This document shows, one piece after another, positions 1 to 7,582 of a stretch of 64,000 nucleotides of DNA. The position numbers were made by a program, and so were the translations under genes. Origin of the DNA: Cytophagales bacterium (GTDB taxonomy: Bacteria > Bacteroidota > Bacteroidia > Cytophagales > Bernardetiaceae); contig RDZD01000013.1 in assembly GCA_004293815.1 (NCBI GenBank), forward strand, positions 60,422 through 124,421. Direction: 5' to 3'. The notes below the pieces were generated by a model, which ran no database searches, was not told the origin of the DNA, and saw only the letters and a program-made list of their open reading frames with translations. Within the stretch, counting starts at the first letter, position 1, and every line of letters begins with the position of its first letter.

Positions 1-387
1 CAAAAGACCAACCTTAACAGACTCGCTTTCTATAGTACCCAAAAACACCTAAGCCCTCTAGGTATCATGTAAAGAAACATAGATATTATCAAAATAAAAA
101 AGTTTATTCAAAAAAACAGCTATTGCCTAATTGGCTTTAAAACAAAAGTTTGCGCAATTTTAAACCCTATAAAATTTCACAAAATAACATAAAAACAAAA
201 TTTATAATATGTTCTTGCAACTATTTCCAAGCTTTCGTTGTCTTTATAGTACAACAGTCAAATAACTCAGTTACTTGACTTCATTCAAAACTATGAAAAC
301 GGTTGCACCAAATTGCCAAAAAATTGCAATTCTATTCTTTGCTTAAAAGTTACTATTCCTTGTGTTATGCCAAAAAAGTTTACGACT
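1..387. other. AT-rich non-coding stretch at left edge
   Basis: No credible gene is visible here. The short open frames lack a signal peptide, conserved motifs or a promoter. The region is AT-rich and probably holds the promoter of the lipoprotein gene that follows, but I could not find a clear TAnnTTTG box close to its start. Confidence 0.5.
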
Positions 388-819
388 ATGAAAAAATCAA
401 CCGCTTTAATTTGCCTTTTAGGCCCTAATGTAATCCTCTGGGTGGGTATCTTATTCATACTCCTCACCCAATCAGCTTGTACAAATGGCATTATTAACTA
501 CGAAGAGGGCTGCTTTGCAGACCCTCTGCCCAATGCAAACTGCTTTAAAGAAGCTACTGTCATTAGCAACACCTGCGCCACTGGACTTTGGGGCGATAAA
601 TGGTTGCAGCTGGAAGATGGTACAATATTACAACCCTTCAGTACTGTAGACGGTTTCTCTGTGCCACAATCCCTGCAAGAAGGCGCAAAAGTTAAAATAG
701 GCTATGTAGATACCTTCCGTGACGGTCGCTATGACAAGCAAGTCACGTGCTTAGCCATACCGCCTTACGAGGCAGATGCCGTTATAAAGATTAATTGTTT
801 TGAGATGGTAACAAAGTAA
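388..819 (+). CDS. small cysteine-containing lipoprotein, unknown function
   Basis: 143 residues. The frame is open further upstream, but I start it at the ATG before MKKSTALI because a hydrophobic segment then runs to a lipobox-like TQSAC with Cys31 as the likely lipidation site. The mature part has several cysteines and a pattern (LQLEDGTILQP, then EGAKVKIGYVD, then a C-terminal INCFE) that recalls a family of small Bacteroidota lipoproteins with a compact beta fold; an OB-like fold is inference. No enzymatic motif is seen. It stands alone, followed by a strong hairpin terminator. A role in the envelope is all that can be said. Confidence 0.65.
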   Translation: MKKSTALICLLGPNVILWVGILFILLTQSACTNGIINYEEGCFADPLPNANCFKEATVISNTCATGLWGDKWLQLEDGTILQPFSTVDGFSVPQSLQEGAKVKIGYVDTFRDGRYDKQVTCLAIPPYEADAVIKINCFEMVTK

Positions 820-823
820 ATTG

Positions 824-857
824 AAAAAAGCTAGGAGTTTTACTCCTAGCTTTTTTT
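824..857 (+). terminator. rho-independent terminator after the lipoprotein gene
   Basis: A 15-bp perfect stem (AAAAAAGCTAGGAGT with its complement) closes on a 3-nt loop and ends in a T run. It begins 4 nt after the lipoprotein stop codon. The A/T-flanked stem could work in both directions, but the only gene ending here is on the + strand. Confidence 0.85.
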
Positions 858-934
858 CGCACTTTTTTTGCATTGTCTTGTTATTCTGAATTTTACTGCG
901 TATCATTCCAGCATAAAATTCATCAATAAGACAC

Positions 935-2542
935 ATGAAACAGTTCTATACATCAGCTTACAGCTTTTTAAGTTTCATTATTGTATGTCTTGGTTGGGTT
1001 GAGTTAGCACATGCACAACAACAAAGCCTCGATTGTGATGATGCGCAGCCACTTTGTGGCTCGGTAGATGTTACTTTTAAGCCTTTAGGAAAAGGTAAGA
1101 ACGACTTTGACAAAACCAATAACCAAAAAGGTTGTTTAAATGTTGAGAATAACACTATTTGGTATATTTTTCAAATAGAAACCTCTGGCACGCTCACTTT
1201 TGTCATTTCGCCAGATAAAGAAAACACCGACTACGATTTTTCACTTTGGGGCCCTAGCCCTGACTGCAATAATCTAGGAGAGCCTATTCGCTGCAACTCT
1301 TCGCAACCCTTTGGCGACACAGGGCTTTCTATGGACTCTGAATTTATCACGCAAGGACCAGGGCCTGGTTCTGTTTGGTCTAAGTATCTAGACGTTACCG
1401 CAGGTGAAGAATACATTTTGGTTTTGGATAATTTTTCTAATAACACCAGTTCATTTAAAATGAAGTGGGGAGGTACAGCTACTCTTAGCGAAAAAGTTGT
1501 TTCAGACTTTTCTCACGAAATTACTTGCGACCTTTTGAGCACAAAAAACAAATCCAGCGGTTGTTATGTGGATAAATTTAGTTATCTCTGGACACTCACA
1601 GATGAACGCGGCGCAGTGGTGATGAGTAGCCCGAGCAAAGATTTGTCTTATAAGCCCAGTTTGGCAGGTAATTTTTTACTGACTCTCACTTGCACTTCGC
1701 CCACAGGAAAAGTGGTTAAAAGCAGCAAAAGCGTTTTTCTGGAAGCACAACTCTCAGCTAAGTTTGAAAAAACAGCCAACTGCATGAATCTAGAAGCTAA
1801 AAACTTGTCGGAGTTTTGTGGCAGCAGGCCACCACTGTACACATGGGAGTTGATTAATGCAAGTACCAATACAACCATTTTTGCAGCCAATAGTGCAGAT
1901 TTCTCATACCGCCTGCCAGCCGATGGCCAATATCATCTACGCTTAACAGCCAAAGATAATTTTGGAACAATTTCTGTCGCTCAGGATACCGTATTCGCAC
2001 ATCAACCTAAGCTTAAGTTGATGCAAGATACTTTGGTCTGTTTTGACGATCCAGACCCAGATTTAATTAAGCTAAGTATCTTAAACGAACTGGCTAATTA
2101 CCCCTACCAGATTTCTTGGTATAATCTACGAGGAGAACTGGTTGGCCAAAAACAAGAGTTAAGACTGGTTGAGGGTGGTCTATACAAAGCCATTGTACAG
2201 TCTGGTACTTGTCAGGACTCTATAAGCTTGACCGTCGTATCAGCTTGCAAAGCCTATTCTTTCATTCCCTCGGCTTTTACCCCTAATAATGACCAATTAA
2301 ACGACGTATTCCAGCTTTTTGGGAAATACGTTATCAACTACGATTTTTGGGTTTACGATGTGTGGGGTGAGGCAGTATTTTACGATAGTGGCTCCAACAT
2401 GGATCAAATGAAGTTCTGGGACGGCACGTGGAAAGGTAAAAGTTCTCCCTCAGGTACTTATAATTGGCTATTCAAGTATTACAGCCCAGAGCGTCCATAC
2501 GACCCCATTCGTAAGCAGGGTGCTGTAACACTTATTCGCTAA
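935..2542 (+). CDS. secreted PKD-domain protein with T9SS type B (gliding motility-associated) C-terminal domain
   Basis: 535 residues. A signal peptide (residues 1-27, ending AHAQ) leads into an N-terminal region with a cysteine-rich CDDAQPLCG start and a jelly-roll-like segment (about 30-185). Two PKD/Ig-like modules follow (about 190-360), then another Ig-like stretch. The C-terminal ~95 residues begin FIPSAFTPNNDQLNDVF and contain WVYDVWGE and WDGTWKG, which is the classic CHU_C/T9SS type B sorting domain. The protein is therefore expected to cross the outer membrane by the type IX system and stay on the surface or be released. No catalytic domain is visible, so an adhesin or structural role is likely (inference). 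It ends 5 bp from the convergent next gene. Confidence 0.85.
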   Translation: MKQFYTSAYSFLSFIIVCLGWVELAHAQQQSLDCDDAQPLCGSVDVTFKPLGKGKNDFDKTNNQKGCLNVENNTIWYIFQIETSGTLTFVISPDKENTDYDFSLWGPSPDCNNLGEPIRCNSSQPFGDTGLSMDSEFITQGPGPGSVWSKYLDVTAGEEYILVLDNFSNNTSSFKMKWGGTATLSEKVVSDFSHEITCDLLSTKNKSSGCYVDKFSYLWTLTDERGAVVMSSPSKDLSYKPSLAGNFLLTLTCTSPTGKVVKSSKSVFLEAQLSAKFEKTANCMNLEAKNLSEFCGSRPPLYTWELINASTNTTIFAANSADFSYRLPADGQYHLRLTAKDNFGTISVAQDTVFAHQPKLKLMQDTLVCFDDPDPDLIKLSILNELANYPYQISWYNLRGELVGQKQELRLVEGGLYKAIVQSGTCQDSISLTVVSACKAYSFIPSAFTPNNDQLNDVFQLFGKYVINYDFWVYDVWGEAVFYDSGSNMDQMKFWDGTWKGKSSPSGTYNWLFKYYSPERPYDPIRKQGAVTLIR

Positions 2543-2547
2543 CTGAT

Positions 2548-3117
2548 TTAGTCGTCAAAAAGATTATTAGAAACAGGAATCTTGTCTAGCTCCACTTGCG
2601 AGCCTTGATACTTCTTGCCAAGCAGAGTTTTGTTATACTTGGGGGCATTTTTGTAAAGCAATTCACTGTTTTCTATAACCTTGTTAAAAAAATCATAGGC
2701 TTGGGTATCTAAGGATTCCCCAAAGATATTGTTCAGAAGATTAGATTTAAGCATTACGCCCGTGTCTATACTGTTGTCGTGTTCTTCTGCTGTGAGCGTC
2801 ATAGAGGTCATCACGGCTTCTTTTTCGTTGGCATAATAACACACGCTGAGTCTAGGTTCGTGGCGAATTTCTATGTTGGGAAAGGTTTTAAAAAAATTAA
2901 GATCTTCTGGCCTGAAATTTTTCTGATAATTGCGGTTCTTTTCACCAAAAACTACCATAGTTTCTAGCTCTGGGTAAATGATTTTGGCTTTTAGTAAATC
3001 CAAAATGCGGTGGTGCAAATGAATGCGAGGCGAGAGCAAAACCAGTTTACTTTCTGCCTGGGCTATGATTTCGCTGATGGCGGCATTCAGCGTATTGCCT
3101 GTTAAGAGCTTAGACAT
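2548..3117 (-). CDS. phospholipase D-like domain protein with degenerate HKD motif
   Basis: 189 residues, no signal peptide, so cytoplasmic. The N-terminal pattern (SEIIAQAESKLVLLSPRIHLH, then ETMVVFGEKNR) and the C-terminal block (YYANEKEAVMTSMTLTAEEHDNSIDTGVM) follow the layout of single-domain PLD-like proteins found in Bacteroidota. In active PLD enzymes the block before the aligned SMNLT element carries HxKxxxxD; here that place reads RLSVCYYANE, so both His and Lys are missing. It is probably a non-catalytic, possibly nucleic-acid-binding, relative. It stands alone, convergent with the T9SS cargo gene and only 5 bp away from it. Confidence 0.65.
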   Translation of the reverse strand: MSKLLTGNTLNAAISEIIAQAESKLVLLSPRIHLHHRILDLLKAKIIYPELETMVVFGEKNRNYQKNFRPEDLNFFKTFPNIEIRHEPRLSVCYYANEKEAVMTSMTLTAEEHDNSIDTGVMLKSNLLNNIFGESLDTQAYDFFNKVIENSELLYKNAPKYNKTLLGKKYQGSQVELDKIPVSNNLFDD

Positions 3118-3403
3118 AGTTTTTGAGCGATTTGACCACTATTCAATGAGACTTAGGCACAATTAAACACACAAAAAGCCAATTATCAAAAAGACTTGGC
3201 ATATCTTTTTTGGATTTATGCAGATGTCCTAAAGGGCTTTAAGCAATCCCTCATGTAAAGCTGAGCTCCTAAAAAAGTAGAACTTATAAAAAATACTAAA
3301 ATAGACCCATAAACATGGATAGCGTAAAATTTAGCGGCCTAGCTCAACGTTCTAAAAAAAATAGCGTATTTTTGAGTCTTATTCTATCCAATTCTTTGAC
3401 AGT

Positions 3404-4624
3404 ATGTTTTTGAGAAGTTTACTCCTTTCTTTCTTCTTGTTAGGGCTTTTGTGGCCTGCAAACGCACAAGATGACCTCCCGTCTTTGGACAGTGTCAAGA
3501 TTTTGCTCACCGACCCCACGATTCAACTAGAGTGTACTGATGCCATCAACGCTTTGTATAACTTTGAGTTTCAAAAGGCCGATGTGCAATTTAATAAACT
3601 TCGAAAAGCCTACCCCAAACACCCCTTACCCTATTTTTTGATGGCTCTTACGTATTGGTGGCGTATTATGCCTGGCTTAGATAGTGAAAGAACCAAAAAT
3701 CTTACGCCCACCGAGCGCAAAAATGAAGACAGATTTATGGCTTATTTGGATAGTGCCATCAAGTATGGAGAAAAAATGGCGGATAAAAAAAATAAAAATA
3801 TAGAGGCTTATTTCTTCTTATCGGGAGCTTATGGCTTTAAGGGACGCTTGCTTGGCGAGCGCAAAAACTACGTGAAAGCAGCTTTATCAGGGCGAAATGC
3901 CGTTAAATATTTAGAAGAAATGGAAGACAGAGGCAGCGATTTTAGCCCTGAATTTTTGTTTGGTGATGGTCTCTATAACTACTATGCTGCTTGGATTCCT
4001 CAAGAAAAACCGTCTGTGAAACCTCTCCTTTGGTTTTTCAAAAAAGGTGATAAAAAACTAGGCATTGAGCAGCTCGAAACTGTAGTAAGTGAAGCTTTTT
4101 ATACCAAAACTGAAGGACAGGTATTTTTATTGGACATTTACAACAATGAAAAAAATTATGCAAAAGCTTTAGAAATAGCCACTTATTTGCATACCAACTT
4201 CCCCCAGAACCCTGTTTTTATGCGCAACTATGCGAAATGCCTCTACATGAATAACCGCGTGACAGAGGCAGAGCCTGTATGCAGAAAAATATTGGAAAAT
4301 CTGGAAAATAAAAAAGAAGGTTTTGAGGAGACTAGTGGCCGTTATGCTGCTTTTTATTTAGGACATTTTTATCGCTATCGCAAGGCGGATCCTAAAGCTG
4401 CTCAGGTTTATTATAAAAAAGCTATTGAGTTTGCTACCCAAAGCGAAAACCTGACAGCGGGTTACTCTGTGCGCGCCATGATGGAGGTGGCTGAGATAGA
4501 AGAGCTTTATGAAAACAAAACGGAAGCTATGGTATACTACGAAAAAGTAGTGGATAATACCGAAAAAGACAATGAGTTACATAAAAAAGCAAAAGAAAAA
4601 ATAAAGCTGCTCAAGAAAAAATAA
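3404..4624 (+). CDS. exported tetratricopeptide repeat protein
   Basis: 406 residues. A signal peptide (LRSLLLSFFLLGLLWPANAQ) is followed by helical repeats with TPR spacing: FEFQKADVQFNKLRKAYPKHPLPYF near residues 50-75, NYAKALEIATYLHTNFPQNP around 250, and KAAQVYYKKAIEFA and EAMVYYEKVVDNT near the C-terminus. It has a very basic lysine-rich end. The protein is expected in the periplasm or at the inner face of the outer membrane as a protein-protein scaffold. No partner gene is obvious; an SRPBCC gene follows after 86 bp behind its own -7-like box, so it is probably monocistronic. Confidence 0.75.
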   Translation: MFLRSLLLSFFLLGLLWPANAQDDLPSLDSVKILLTDPTIQLECTDAINALYNFEFQKADVQFNKLRKAYPKHPLPYFLMALTYWWRIMPGLDSERTKNLTPTERKNEDRFMAYLDSAIKYGEKMADKKNKNIEAYFFLSGAYGFKGRLLGERKNYVKAALSGRNAVKYLEEMEDRGSDFSPEFLFGDGLYNYYAAWIPQEKPSVKPLLWFFKKGDKKLGIEQLETVVSEAFYTKTEGQVFLLDIYNNEKNYAKALEIATYLHTNFPQNPVFMRNYAKCLYMNNRVTEAEPVCRKILENLENKKEGFEETSGRYAAFYLGHFYRYRKADPKAAQVYYKKAIEFATQSENLTAGYSVRAMMEVAEIEELYENKTEAMVYYEKVVDNTEKDNELHKKAKEKIKLLKKK

Positions 4625-4654
4625 ATCCACAAAGATTTATCAATCCACACCAGA

Positions 4655-4662
4655 TATATTTG
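4655..4662 (+). promoter_or_regulatory. Bacteroidota -7 box upstream of SRPBCC gene
   Basis: TATATTTG matches the TAnnTTTG consensus exactly and lies about 50 bp before the SRPBCC start. No clear -33 TTG is at the usual distance, so this is a partial match. Confidence 0.4.
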
Positions 4663-4710
4663 CTTCTTTGGTTTTAAGTTGTATATTTAAAAATCCAAAA
4701 TGAATAGATT

Positions 4711-5238
4711 ATGAGCCTGCTCAAAAAAATTGCTTTTGTACTAGGTCTTTTGCTAGGTCTTTTACTTTTAGTAGGAGCTTTATTGCCTTCTAGCTACCAA
4801 GTAGAACGCAGTATCGTTATCAACCGCCCTCCTGAGGAAGTTTACGTTTTGGTGGCTGACTTTGAGGAGCAAGCGCGTTGGAACCCATGGATAAAGCTTG
4901 CCAAAGCCAACAAGTTTAGCAGTAAGGGGACGGCTATGGAGGAAGGGCACAGCTGGACTTGGGCTGGTGAAGACATTGGGCGAGGTGAAATGGTTCTAAA
5001 AAAATGCAAGATGGGACAATTTGTAGAAACAGAAATGAACTTTCTGCCGCCAGTGGACATGAAAGCACAAAATGTCTGGACTCTTGAACCAAGCGGCAAC
5101 GGCACTCTCGTCAGATGGTCTAATGTAGGCAATTGCAGCTTTCCAGCCATGCGTTTTTTTACTATTTTTTCAGAAGGCGTGCTTGGTCAGGATTTTGATA
5201 AGGGGCTTACTGCACTCAAGATTTTAGCTGAGCAGTAG
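4711..5238 (+). CDS. membrane-anchored SRPBCC (START-like/polyketide cyclase) family protein
   Basis: 175 residues. An N-terminal transmembrane segment (about residues 5-27, leucine-rich) is followed by the typical SRPBCC opening VERSIVINRPPEEVYVLVADFEEQ and then WNPWIKL. These match the START-like lipid-binding family, in which VW..V.D...W..W is the recognition pattern. The family binds hydrophobic ligands; the substrate cannot be read from sequence. It is convergent with the mevalonate kinase gene, 27 bp away. Confidence 0.75.
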   Translation: MSLLKKIAFVLGLLLGLLLLVGALLPSSYQVERSIVINRPPEEVYVLVADFEEQARWNPWIKLAKANKFSSKGTAMEEGHSWTWAGEDIGRGEMVLKKCKMGQFVETEMNFLPPVDMKAQNVWTLEPSGNGTLVRWSNVGNCSFPAMRFFTIFSEGVLGQDFDKGLTALKILAEQ

Positions 5239-5265
5239 GAATTTGTCACTAAGGCAAAATAGGGG

Positions 5266-6219
5266 CTAAATTTCGTAAATCACCCGCATGAGTTGGTGCT
5301 GGAGTATTTCTCTGGCCTTAGAAAAATCGTCCGTGAAACCCAGAATAAAACCACCACCGCCTGCACCGCAGAGCTTGAGATGATAAGCTCCTGTGTCAAG
5401 ACCTTTCTTCCAGATATCAGCAAAAAGAGTAGGTATCATGGGCTGGAAATGCTCCCACTGAAACCGTGAAATATGTGCCACAGCATTCAGCAAATCGTCT
5501 TTTTGATAGTCAAGAAAAGCTGCTATGGCGGCATCGGCACAGGGTGCAAGCTTATCTTTACAGAGAGCCGCAAAGTCTGGATTTTTGCATTTTTCTAAGT
5601 ATAAGCTTACCAAAGGTTCTGTACGACGCGGACGGCCTGTGTTGAGCAAAAATATAGCTCCTTTGTCTTTCTTGAAAGGTGGGACTTGGGTAATTTGAAT
5701 ATGGTCTTTGCTGCGAATCAGCAAGGGCTTGTTGAGGTAACAAATCAGCGGATCCATGCCTGAGCTAGACCCGTGAAAGTGAGACTCCATCTTACCAAGT
5801 ACTTTTTTGAGAGCTAAAATATCTTTTACAGTAATTTCAGAGGCATTAACAGTTGGCTTTTCTTCACTGTATCTATCATAAAGCGCAGCCGTAAGCGCAC
5901 CAGAGCTGCCCACACCAAAACCCTGTGGAATGGTGGACTCAAAGTATAAGCCTTGAGCAATATCAAAAGCCAGAGAAGAAAAATCAAAATCAGTTTCTAG
6001 TTCTTTTTCGCGAATTTTAAGGGAAATATAGTTACTAAAAGCCTGTAGCTCTTGATTGGATTGCGCTAGTTTTTGAGAACTCTGCGTTACACGCTTAAAT
6101 GCCAGCTGGCCTTGAAACAAGGGATAAGGCACAGCCAGAGCCATGCTGTCGTGCAAAATACTGTATTCCCCAAAAAGTAATATCTTGGAGTTAAATACGC
6201 GGCTGTCTGTTCCTATCAT
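5266..6219 (-). CDS. GHMP-family kinase, probable mevalonate kinase
   Basis: 317 residues. All three GHMP motifs are present: the N-terminal KILLFGEYSIL, the phosphate-binding loop PQGFGVGSSGALTAALYDRY near residues 95-115, and the C-terminal GAGGGGFILGF. The opening resembles the Bacteroidota mevalonate kinases, which phosphorylate mevalonate in isoprenoid synthesis using ATP. Other GHMP kinases (homoserine, phosphomevalonate) are less likely but cannot be excluded because no other pathway gene is nearby. It is divergent from lpxK and has its own well-formed promoter at 6254-6283. Confidence 0.75.
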   Translation of the reverse strand: MIGTDSRVFNSKILLFGEYSILHDSMALAVPYPLFQGQLAFKRVTQSSQKLAQSNQELQAFSNYISLKIREKELETDFDFSSLAFDIAQGLYFESTIPQGFGVGSSGALTAALYDRYSEEKPTVNASEITVKDILALKKVLGKMESHFHGSSSGMDPLICYLNKPLLIRSKDHIQITQVPPFKKDKGAIFLLNTGRPRRTEPLVSLYLEKCKNPDFAALCKDKLAPCADAAIAAFLDYQKDDLLNAVAHISRFQWEHFQPMIPTLFADIWKKGLDTGAYHLKLCGAGGGGFILGFTDDFSKAREILQHQLMRVIYEI

Positions 6220-6253
6220 GGAGCTGATCCTAAAATAATTTGTTTTAATGCTG

Positions 6254-6283
6254 CAAAACTACTTTTTTTTAGATTATTTGCAA
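6254..6283 (-). promoter_or_regulatory. promoter of the mevalonate kinase gene
   Basis: On the minus strand this reads TTG, 19 nt, then TAGTTTTG, a full match to the Bacteroidota -33/-7 promoter. It lies about 35 bp before the ATG. Confidence 0.7.
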
Positions 6284-6361
6284 AATAAAAGCTTGACAAG
6301 ACCTTTATCTTCCTGCATAAAGCTCATGTATATCTTTTAAAACCGCATTTTTGATTTTCCT

Positions 6362-7411
6362 ATGCTCAGGCTTCGTTATTGGCTTTGGCCTTTGTTGTAT
6401 GTATTAAGCTTGGTCTACGGTCTTGGTATTTGGCTGTGGCGCATAACCCAAGTGCGCAAAAGCAAGCAGCATTATGCCTGTGGTCTCTTGGCTGTGGGTA
6501 ATCTGGCAGTAGGCGGCACGGGCAAGACCCCTCATGTCCTGTATTTGCTCGAATGGCTTCAGAAGAATCGTCCTAAGAGCCGCTTGGGTATGCTCAGCAG
6601 GGGCTACGGGCGTAAAACAAAGGGCTATTTGGAAGCCAGTATTGACCATACCGCTACAGAGCTGGGTGATGAGCCTTATCAAGTTTTTAGAACAATGGCT
6701 AAACAAGTGAGGGTTTTTGTTTCTGAAAACAGACACGTTGCACTAGCGAAGCATGAGTCAGATTTAGACTGGGTGGTTTTGGACGACGCTTATCAACAGC
6801 TTAGTCTCCAGCCCCGCTTAAATATACTGCTTTCAGACTTTCAAAAGCCATTCTATGAAGACAAGCTGTTGCCACTTGGACGGTTACGCGAGCAAGCCTT
6901 ACAGGCAAAAAGAGCTGATTGTTTGATTATTACAAAGTGTCCCAACGATTTGAGTGAGTTGCAGCAAGAACATCTCAAATCACAATCAATTCCTTATTTG
7001 AAACCAAACACAGCGATTTTTTTCAGCCATATCGTCTACGCGCCCTATCGTCCGCTCAATGAATTAGCTAAAACCTTCACTGCCAAAAGCTTTTGGCTCT
7101 TGAGTGGCATAGCTCAGTATCAAGGCTTTGAGCAGCATGCCCGTTCTCAACTGCATGTCTTGGGCTGTAAACACCTCTCGGATCATGTTTTTTATACCCA
7201 AGAGCTGATTCTGAGTATCAAAAAAGAATTTTTGGCTAGCTCCCAAAGTCACACCGCAATTTTAACCACTGAGAAAGACGCTGTAAAGTTATTATCTGAG
7301 CCTTTGGCATCGCTTTTGGCTGATATCCCTGTATTTTTTTGGCCTATATCCGTAAGTTTTGGGCAGGATACAGAGGCTTTTCACGATTTTTTGGACAAAA
7401 AACTGAAATAA
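6362..7411 (+). CDS. lpxK: tetraacyldisaccharide 4'-kinase (lipid A synthesis)
   Basis: 349 residues, the usual length for LpxK. An N-terminal membrane anchor (LWPLLYVLSLVYGLGIWLWR) precedes the P-loop VGNLAVGGTGKTPH near residues 48-61. The conserved RGYGRK, GDEPYQ and DDAYQQ motifs follow. LpxK adds the 4'-phosphate to the lipid A disaccharide at the cytoplasmic face of the inner membrane, so the organism makes phosphorylated lipid A. It is a single gene here, divergent from the mevalonate kinase gene and followed by a long hairpin. Confidence 0.93.
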   Translation: MLRLRYWLWPLLYVLSLVYGLGIWLWRITQVRKSKQHYACGLLAVGNLAVGGTGKTPHVLYLLEWLQKNRPKSRLGMLSRGYGRKTKGYLEASIDHTATELGDEPYQVFRTMAKQVRVFVSENRHVALAKHESDLDWVVLDDAYQQLSLQPRLNILLSDFQKPFYEDKLLPLGRLREQALQAKRADCLIITKCPNDLSELQQEHLKSQSIPYLKPNTAIFFSHIVYAPYRPLNELAKTFTAKSFWLLSGIAQYQGFEQHARSQLHVLGCKHLSDHVFYTQELILSIKKEFLASSQSHTAILTTEKDAVKLLSEPLASLLADIPVFFWPISVSFGQDTEAFHDFLDKKLK

Positions 7412-7523
7412 TAAGTTCCTTGGTTAAAAAAACTACTTGCTCGGCAATTTTATCTTACTAAGGAGAATTCTGCTAATGGGAATGCCTTAAAAAGTCTGTA
7501 ATGTTTAACTAGAGACTACCTAG

Positions 7524-7563
7524 CAAAGCGGCTTCTAATGACAAGTCATTAAAAGCCGCTTTG
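7524..7563. terminator. long hairpin between lpxK and the convergent giant gene
   Basis: Two 19-nt arms (CAAAGCGGCTTCTAATGAC and its near-complement) pair with one mismatch around a 2-nt centre. There is no T run on either side, but the position between two convergent genes suggests a bidirectional terminator or transcript-end stabiliser. Confidence 0.6.
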
Positions 7564-7582
7564 TGCTGGTTATCCTCTCATG

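Noticed and set aside
291..491. 66-codon open frame on the minus strand
   Set aside because: Antisense to the lipoprotein gene and without signal, motif or promoter.
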